Shown here piece after piece: positions 60,775-64,000 of a stretch of DNA of 64,000 bases. The translations under genes and the position numbers were made by a program. Position 1 is the first letter of the stretch. Each line of letters begins with the position of its first letter. Below the pieces are notes generated by a model that was not told the origin of the DNA, did not search any database, and saw only the letters and a program-made list of their open reading frames with translations. Origin of the DNA: JAZNQN01 sp045590195 (lineage in GTDB: Bacteria > Bacillota > Clostridia > UMGS1883 > UMGS1540); NCBI GenBank assembly GCA_045590195.1, contig JAZNQN010000065.1, positions 62,001-126,000 on the forward strand, given 5' to 3'.

Positions 60775-60791
60775 AATGCCCCTCTCCTCTC

Positions 60792-60845
60792 TGTTGAACA
60801 TTATTCTACACAAACATAATATCATTTTGTAGAATGTTTGTCAAC
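60792..60845. promoter_or_regulatory. Operators O2 and O3 in the divergent control region
   Basis: O2 TGTTGAACATTATTCTACAC (60792-60811) and inverted O3 (60827-60845, TTGTAGAATGTTTGTCAAC) flank the leftward promoter: O3 covers its -35 and O2 its start point. Their arrangement fits control by the CI-like protein and/or the Cro-like protein. Confidence 0.7.
60816..60844 (-). promoter_or_regulatory. Leftward (lytic-type) promoter
   Basis: Minus strand TTGACA (60839-60844), 17-base spacer, TATTAT (60816-60821). Drives the Cro-like gene and the replication module. Confidence 0.8.
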
Positions 60846-60872
60846 ACTTTTTTATTATTTTATAAATTTTTG

Positions 60873-60901
60873 TTGACTTTTAGGAAACAGTATGATACAA
60901 T
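60873..60901 (+). promoter_or_regulatory. Rightward promoter of the CI-like repressor
   Basis: TTGACT (60873-60878), 17-base spacer, TACAAT (60896-60901), about 40 bases before the start codon. Confidence 0.75.
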
Positions 60902-60940
60902 AACATAAACAAAAGTTTATTTTAAGGTATGGTGTTTATT

Positions 60941-61582
60941 ATGTCATTATCTCAAAGAATACGCAAACGCAGAATTGAATTGAATATTACGCAAACTGAA
61001 TTAGCAAAAATTTTAGGTTATCGCTCTCGTTCTTCAATAAATAAAATCGAACAAGGACAAAATGATTTACCACAGTCTAAAATTATTTTAATAGCTCAAG
61101 CTCTTCAATGCTCTCCTGCATACCTTATGGGTTGGGAAGAGAACGCACAACAAACTATTGACAAAGCCGATTTTGAAAAATATAACCTTTTACCCATAAA
61201 CACATACAAAATACCTCTTCTTGGTTCTATTGCCTGTGGCGAACCTATACTTGCAGCTGAAAACATAGAAAGCTATATTGATGCCGAAAGTACCGTAAAG
61301 GCTGATTTTGCTTTAAGGTGTAAAGGCGATAGCATGATAAACGCACGCATATTTGATGGGGATATTGTTTTTGTACGTCAGCAACCCGACGTTGAGAATG
61401 GCGAAATTGCCGCCGTTCTAATAGACGATACTGCAACACTCAAACGTGTTTATAAATATCCTAACCGCTTAGAGCTCCGCCCCGAAAATCCTACCTTCGA
61501 AGTGCTGAACTTTGAAGATGACGAAATATCAAATATAAAAATAATGGGTAAAGCCGTAGCTTTTTTAAGCGGTGTAAGATAA
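60941..61582 (+). CDS. CI/LexA-like repressor with S24 peptidase domain
   Basis: 213 residues from ATG 60941 (GGTG 6 bases upstream; ATG 60929 is in frame but poorly spaced). N-terminal XRE helix-turn-helix (RKRRIELNITQTELAKILGY); C-terminal S24 domain with cleavage site C99-G100 (SIACGEP), nucleophile Ser131 in KGDSMINARIFDGD and Lys168 in TLKRVYK. It keeps the element silent and is inactivated by RecA or by ImmA-type cleavage. Confidence 0.92.
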   Translation: MSLSQRIRKRRIELNITQTELAKILGYRSRSSINKIEQGQNDLPQSKIILIAQALQCSPAYLMGWEENAQQTIDKADFEKYNLLPINTYKIPLLGSIACGEPILAAENIESYIDAESTVKADFALRCKGDSMINARIFDGDIVFVRQQPDVENGEIAAVLIDDTATLKRVYKYPNRLELRPENPTFEVLNFEDDEISNIKIMGKAVAFLSGVR

Positions 61583-61676
61583 TTTTTAATTAATATAAAT
61601 CCGCTCCCACATTTAAGACCAGGAGCGGCGCATATAAATAATAACAAGATATATAATAAATCAAGGGGGCTTAACA

Positions 61677-61964
61677 ATGCTAACACTTGAACAAATTAAA
61701 AATGCAGCTGCTACCATAGCGGCCGAATACCCAATAAAAAATATAATGCTTTTTGGCTCTTATGCTGAAGGAACGCACACCGCCGAAAGTGATATTGATT
61801 TGCTTATTGAATTTTATACAGATGCGGTTTCTCTTCTGATGCTCTCTGATATTAAATTCCGTATCGAAGAACTACTTGGCAAGAGTGCCGATATTATTCA
61901 TGCGCCTATTCCCGAAGGTGCTCTTATAAAGCCTGGTAAAACTATTACTGTTTATGCCGCGTAA
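61677..61964 (+). CDS. MNT-type nucleotidyltransferase-fold protein
   Basis: 95 residues. GSYAEGTHTAESDIDLLIEF carries the GSx10DxD motif (G27-S28, D39, D41). Small stand-alone members usually pair with a HEPN toxin (MntA-HepT) and modify it with AMP. No HEPN gene is next to it here; the neighbours are the repressor and the integrase. CAAGGGGGC ribosome binding site. Could be an orphan antitoxin or a cargo gene. Confidence 0.85.
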   Translation: MLTLEQIKNAAATIAAEYPIKNIMLFGSYAEGTHTAESDIDLLIEFYTDAVSLLMLSDIKFRIEELLGKSADIIHAPIPEGALIKPGKTITVYAA

Positions 61965-61990
61965 TTTATATAACAAAAATACTTTAAACC

Positions 61991-62017
61991 GGAGCGGTTT
62001 TTCCGCTCCATATTTTT
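61991..62017 (+). terminator. Terminator after the nucleotidyltransferase gene
   Basis: GGAGCGG (61991-61997) / CCGCTCC (62003-62009), loop TTTTT, followed by TATTTTT. Confidence 0.8.
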
Positions 62018-62080
62018 AACTTTATTTCAGCCGCTCCGCTTTGATGCAGAGCTTAAACACAAAAGGAAGGTGTAAAAATA

Positions 62081-63262
62081 ATGCCAAAAAGAAGATTAAA
62101 GGGCGATGGATCTGTTTATTTTGATAATAAAAGGGGCTTGTATGTTGGCCAAATAACACTCGGTTTTGATGAAAAAGGCAAAAGAAAGCGCAAAACAGTT
62201 TATGGCAAAACAAAAACCGAAGTAAGAAACAAACTCAAAAATATTGATATGCAAATTTTTACAGGCACATTTACCGATGAAAAAGATGTTACCATATACC
62301 ACCTTGCAAAACAAATGCTTGACGATAGCCTAAACCAAAACGAATTTAAAGAAACTACTTATTTTCGCCATATCGAAACACTTAAAACACTTGCGCCTAT
62401 ATATAATACTCCGCTCCAGGCAGTAAACGAAACACAGCTGCGCAATTTTCTTGCGGGCCTGCTTGATTATTCTCAATCTCAAATAAATAAAATATATGGC
62501 CTTTTAAATAAAACTTTTAAAGAGGCACTAAAGCGGAAACTTATAACCCAAAATCCCATAGAGTTTATAAAAAAGCCAAATTCAAAACAGAAAAATGTGC
62601 CCGTTCGTGCTCTGACTAAGGGCGAACAACGGCGCTTACTTGAAGTATTGCAAACTGAAGATATAAATTATAGTCAGCAAATGCTTCTCTCTTTGGCTCT
62701 TGGCTTTCGCATGGGCGAAATAAACGCCCTCTCTGTGGAAAACATAAACTTTAATTTTAATCGCATTACAATTAAGCGCACTATATCGAAGGGTCAAAAG
62801 GGCGAGGCGGTGCTTGGAGATACAACAAAAACTTATGCCGGGCAAAGAACAGTTGCTATGACAGATGCAGTGCGAAATCTTTTAATTGATTGCATAGGCG
62901 ATAAACGGAGCGGCCTTATATTCTTGCATAAGGGCAAACTTATTTCTACCTCTCAAGTGAATTCACAGTTTAAACGCGTTCTGAAAAAATATAATATTCT
63001 TGATGAAACTGTAACCGATGGCAAAGTTGACCTGCATTCTCTCCGTCATACTTTCGGTACCAGGTGCGCAGAGGCGGGTATGCCGCCGAAGGTCCTTCAG
63101 GAAATAATGGGCCATACTGATATAAGTATCACAATGAACACATATTTTTATGCCACAAAAGATTATATTGACGAAAACATTTATAAAATTGACAATATTC
63201 TTAAAAGCGAGGGCTTAACAATAGCAGAAAACCAATCATTAACACAGTTTAAAATCGGTTAA
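62081..63262 (+). CDS. Tyrosine recombinase/integrase
   Basis: 393 residues. N-terminal AP2-like arm-binding domain (GDGSVYFDNKRGLYVGQITLG), SAM-like core-binding domain (~70-165), and catalytic domain with R210 (GFRMGEINAL), K250 region, H319 and R322 (LHSLRHTFGTR), H345 (GHTDISITMNTY) and nucleophile Tyr355. All catalytic residues are present, so it should be active at the tRNA-Arg site. It is the last gene of the element, 80 bases from attR, the normal position. Confidence 0.96.
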   Translation: MPKRRLKGDGSVYFDNKRGLYVGQITLGFDEKGKRKRKTVYGKTKTEVRNKLKNIDMQIFTGTFTDEKDVTIYHLAKQMLDDSLNQNEFKETTYFRHIETLKTLAPIYNTPLQAVNETQLRNFLAGLLDYSQSQINKIYGLLNKTFKEALKRKLITQNPIEFIKKPNSKQKNVPVRALTKGEQRRLLEVLQTEDINYSQQMLLSLALGFRMGEINALSVENINFNFNRITIKRTISKGQKGEAVLGDTTKTYAGQRTVAMTDAVRNLLIDCIGDKRSGLIFLHKGKLISTSQVNSQFKRVLKKYNILDETVTDGKVDLHSLRHTFGTRCAEAGMPPKVLQEIMGHTDISITMNTYFYATKDYIDENIYKIDNILKSEGLTIAENQSLTQFKIG

Positions 63263-63282
63263 ATTTTGCGTTTTTTTATTTC

Positions 63283-63303
63283 ATAGGCAACATATAGGCA
63301 ACA
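63283..63303 (+). repeat. Right integrase arm-type sites: two direct repeats ATAGGCAACA
   Basis: Copies at 63283-63292 and 63294-63303, 11 bases apart, same word and orientation as at the left end (55462-55494). Placed between the integrase stop and attR. Confidence 0.75.
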
Positions 63304-63348
63304 ATGATTTTTTGAAATGTCCATTTTTCAAGGGGTTTAAGGGTGTCA

Positions 63349-63367
63349 ATTCCTATCCGGGACGCCA
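63349..63367 (+). repeat. attR: degenerate copy of the tRNA-Arg 3' end
   Basis: 17 of 19 bases match the tRNA end (differences at positions 7 and 16), and the context GGGTGTCA before it resembles a decayed T arm. It is the likely remnant of the original tRNA 3' end. Confidence 0.7.
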
Positions 63368-63369
63368 GA

Positions 63370-63400
63370 AAAAGCACTTGCAAAAAGCAAGTGCTTTTTT
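63370..63400 (+). terminator. Terminator directly after attR (original tRNA terminator)
   Basis: AAAAGCACTTGC (63370-63381) / GCAAGTGCTTTT (63387-63398) then T-run. Both att copies are thus followed by a terminator, consistent with a displaced tRNA 3' end. Confidence 0.85.
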
Positions 63401-63458
63401 AGTAGACATTTATTCAATAATATGGTAGAATAAATGTATGTAAAAGTAGGAGTAGTAT

Positions 63459-64000
63459 ATGGTAGAGATAATATATGAAAACGAAAATATTGTTGTGTGT
63501 GTGAAAAAAAGCGGCATATCATCTGAAAGTGATTTGCCCAATGCTTTGAAAAGTCAGCTGAAAAGCGAAATTTATACGCTTCACCGCCTTGATGTGCCTG
63601 TTGGCGGCGTTATGGTTTATGCAAAAAACAAAGCTGCTGCGGCAAAAATGAGCAAAAAAATTGCGGAAAACACCGACTTTACAAAAACATATCTCGTTTT
63701 ATGTGAAGGTATTTTTGAAGAAAATGAAGGCGAAATGTGTGACCTTTTGTTTAAGGATTCGCACAAAAATAAAAGTTTTGTGGTAAAAAAAGAAAGAAAA
63801 GGCGTAAAAAAAGCAAAGCTTTATTACCGGGTTATAAAAGTGGGTAAGTATAACGAAAAAGATTGTTCATTGCTTGAAGTACGGCTTGAAACAGGCAGAA
63901 GTCACCAGATAAGAGTTCAGTTTGCTTCAAGGCGGCATCCTCTTTTGGGCGATGGAAAATACGGAAGCTGCATAAACTGTCCGGTTGCGCTATTTTCGCA
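63459..64000 (+). CDS. RluA-family pseudouridine synthase (partial, 3' end outside window)
   Basis: Open from ATG 63459 (GTAGGAG 5 bases upstream) to the window end, at least 180 residues. IIYENENIVVCVKKSGISSE at the start, the catalytic motif LHRLDVPVGGV, KTYLVLCEG, and ETGRSHQIRVQFASRRHPLLGD. It modifies uridines in rRNA or tRNA. This is the first chromosomal gene to the right of the element. Confidence 0.9.
   Translation, partial: MVEIIYENENIVVCVKKSGISSESDLPNALKSQLKSEIYTLHRLDVPVGGVMVYAKNKAAAAKMSKKIAENTDFTKTYLVLCEGIFEENEGEMCDLLFKDSHKNKSFVVKKERKGVKKAKLYYRVIKVGKYNEKDCSLLEVRLETGRSHQIRVQFASRRHPLLGDGKYGSCINCPVALFS

Larger units (their letters stand above)
55319..63367. mobile_element. 8.0-kb integrative element in tRNA-Arg(CCG), with integrase, phage-type control genes and G2P-type Rep proteins
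   Basis: Bounded by attL (55319-55337) inside the tRNA and attR (63349-63367). Content: leftward module with Cro-like HTH, Rha, two ImmA/IrrE, small peptide, Cys protein, LysM peptide, HTH/excisionase-like, two G2P-type Rep proteins, sigma factor; rightward module with CI-like S24 repressor, nucleotidyltransferase, integrase. No structural, packaging, relaxase or type IV secretion gene is visible. Ribosome binding sites often read GGAGC(T/G)G instead of GGAGG. The element is therefore a replicating integrative element or satellite; classification is inference. Confidence 0.88.

Noticed and set aside
55338..63340. Complete prophage
   Set aside because: No capsid, portal, terminase, tail, lysis or packaging genes in 8 kb.
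1..64000. CRISPR array or IS element
   Set aside because: No spaced repeat array and no transposase gene seen; the only short tandem repeats are the integrase arm sites.

Overview
The window is a low-GC bacterial chromosome segment from an uncultured-type anaerobic member of the class Clostridia (Bacillota). Support for this: a spoIIAA-spoIIAB-sigF sporulation operon, a SPOCS/LysM spore-type protein, GerMN, DUF4830, DUF6062 and DUF624 genes, an SLH-anchored S-layer protein, a MEP-pathway ispE, strong AGGAGG-type ribosome binding sites and several TTG/GTG starts. No genus can be named from the sequence alone.

Layout. 1-2.8 kb: end of a P-loop ATPase-like gene, a Nif3 protein, greA and an unrecognised gene. 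2.9-4.4 kb: mgtE behind a structured leader. 4.4-17.1 kb: a long leftward block of housekeeping genes (S41 peptidase, argS, DUF1934, ddl, rsmI, a tRNA1(Val)-type methyltransferase, ferredoxin, a zinc-finger Clp ATPase, ispE, galU, a TtcA-like thiolase-type enzyme, a D,D-carboxypeptidase). 17.2-30.2 kb: a rightward block (comEA-like, two-component pair, GerMN lipoprotein, citrate synthase, secA, prfB, two SLH proteins). 30.3-31.8 kb: spoIIA operon, leftward. 31.8-32.4 kb: a non-coding AT-rich region with four perfect DnaA boxes and one Spo0A box. 32.4-37.6 kb: pgsA, DUF6062, DUF624, a DeoR regulator facing a glycerol-1-phosphate dehydrogenase and a phosphomannomutase-like HAD phosphatase. 37.6-45.5 kb: rarA, glyA, nth, UPF0340, SPOCS-LysM, DUF4830, rsuA, and a sugar-ABC ATPase. 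45.5-53.1 kb: a plant/host-glycan-flavoured group (LMW phosphatase, alpha-L-rhamnosidase, sfsA, a tandem class II aldolase, SGNH esterase, DMT exporter, DUF4434). 53.1-55.3 kb: rpsF-ssb-rpsR, a 2-hydroxyacid dehydrogenase and tRNA-Arg(CCG).

55.3-63.4 kb is an 8.0-kb integrated element in the 3' end of that tRNA-Arg. It has a tyrosine integrase, degenerate att repeats each followed by its own terminator, direct-repeat arm sites at both ends, a CI-like S24 repressor divergent from a Cro-like gene with repeated operators, a Rha protein, two ImmA/IrrE peptidases, a LysM membrane peptide, a HTH/excisionase-like protein, a phage-type sigma factor, an orphan nucleotidyltransferase, and two related G2P-type HUH replication proteins, one of which has lost its catalytic residues. 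I saw no capsid, portal, packaging, relaxase or conjugation gene, so it reads as a small replicating integrative element or phage satellite. It also carries three alternating purine-pyrimidine (CG-rich) tracts that stand out in this AT-rich genome. The right edge enters an RluA-type pseudouridine synthase.

The most interesting items are the G2P-Rep element, the DnaA-box/0A-box region beside spoIIA, and the switch-like mgtE leader.
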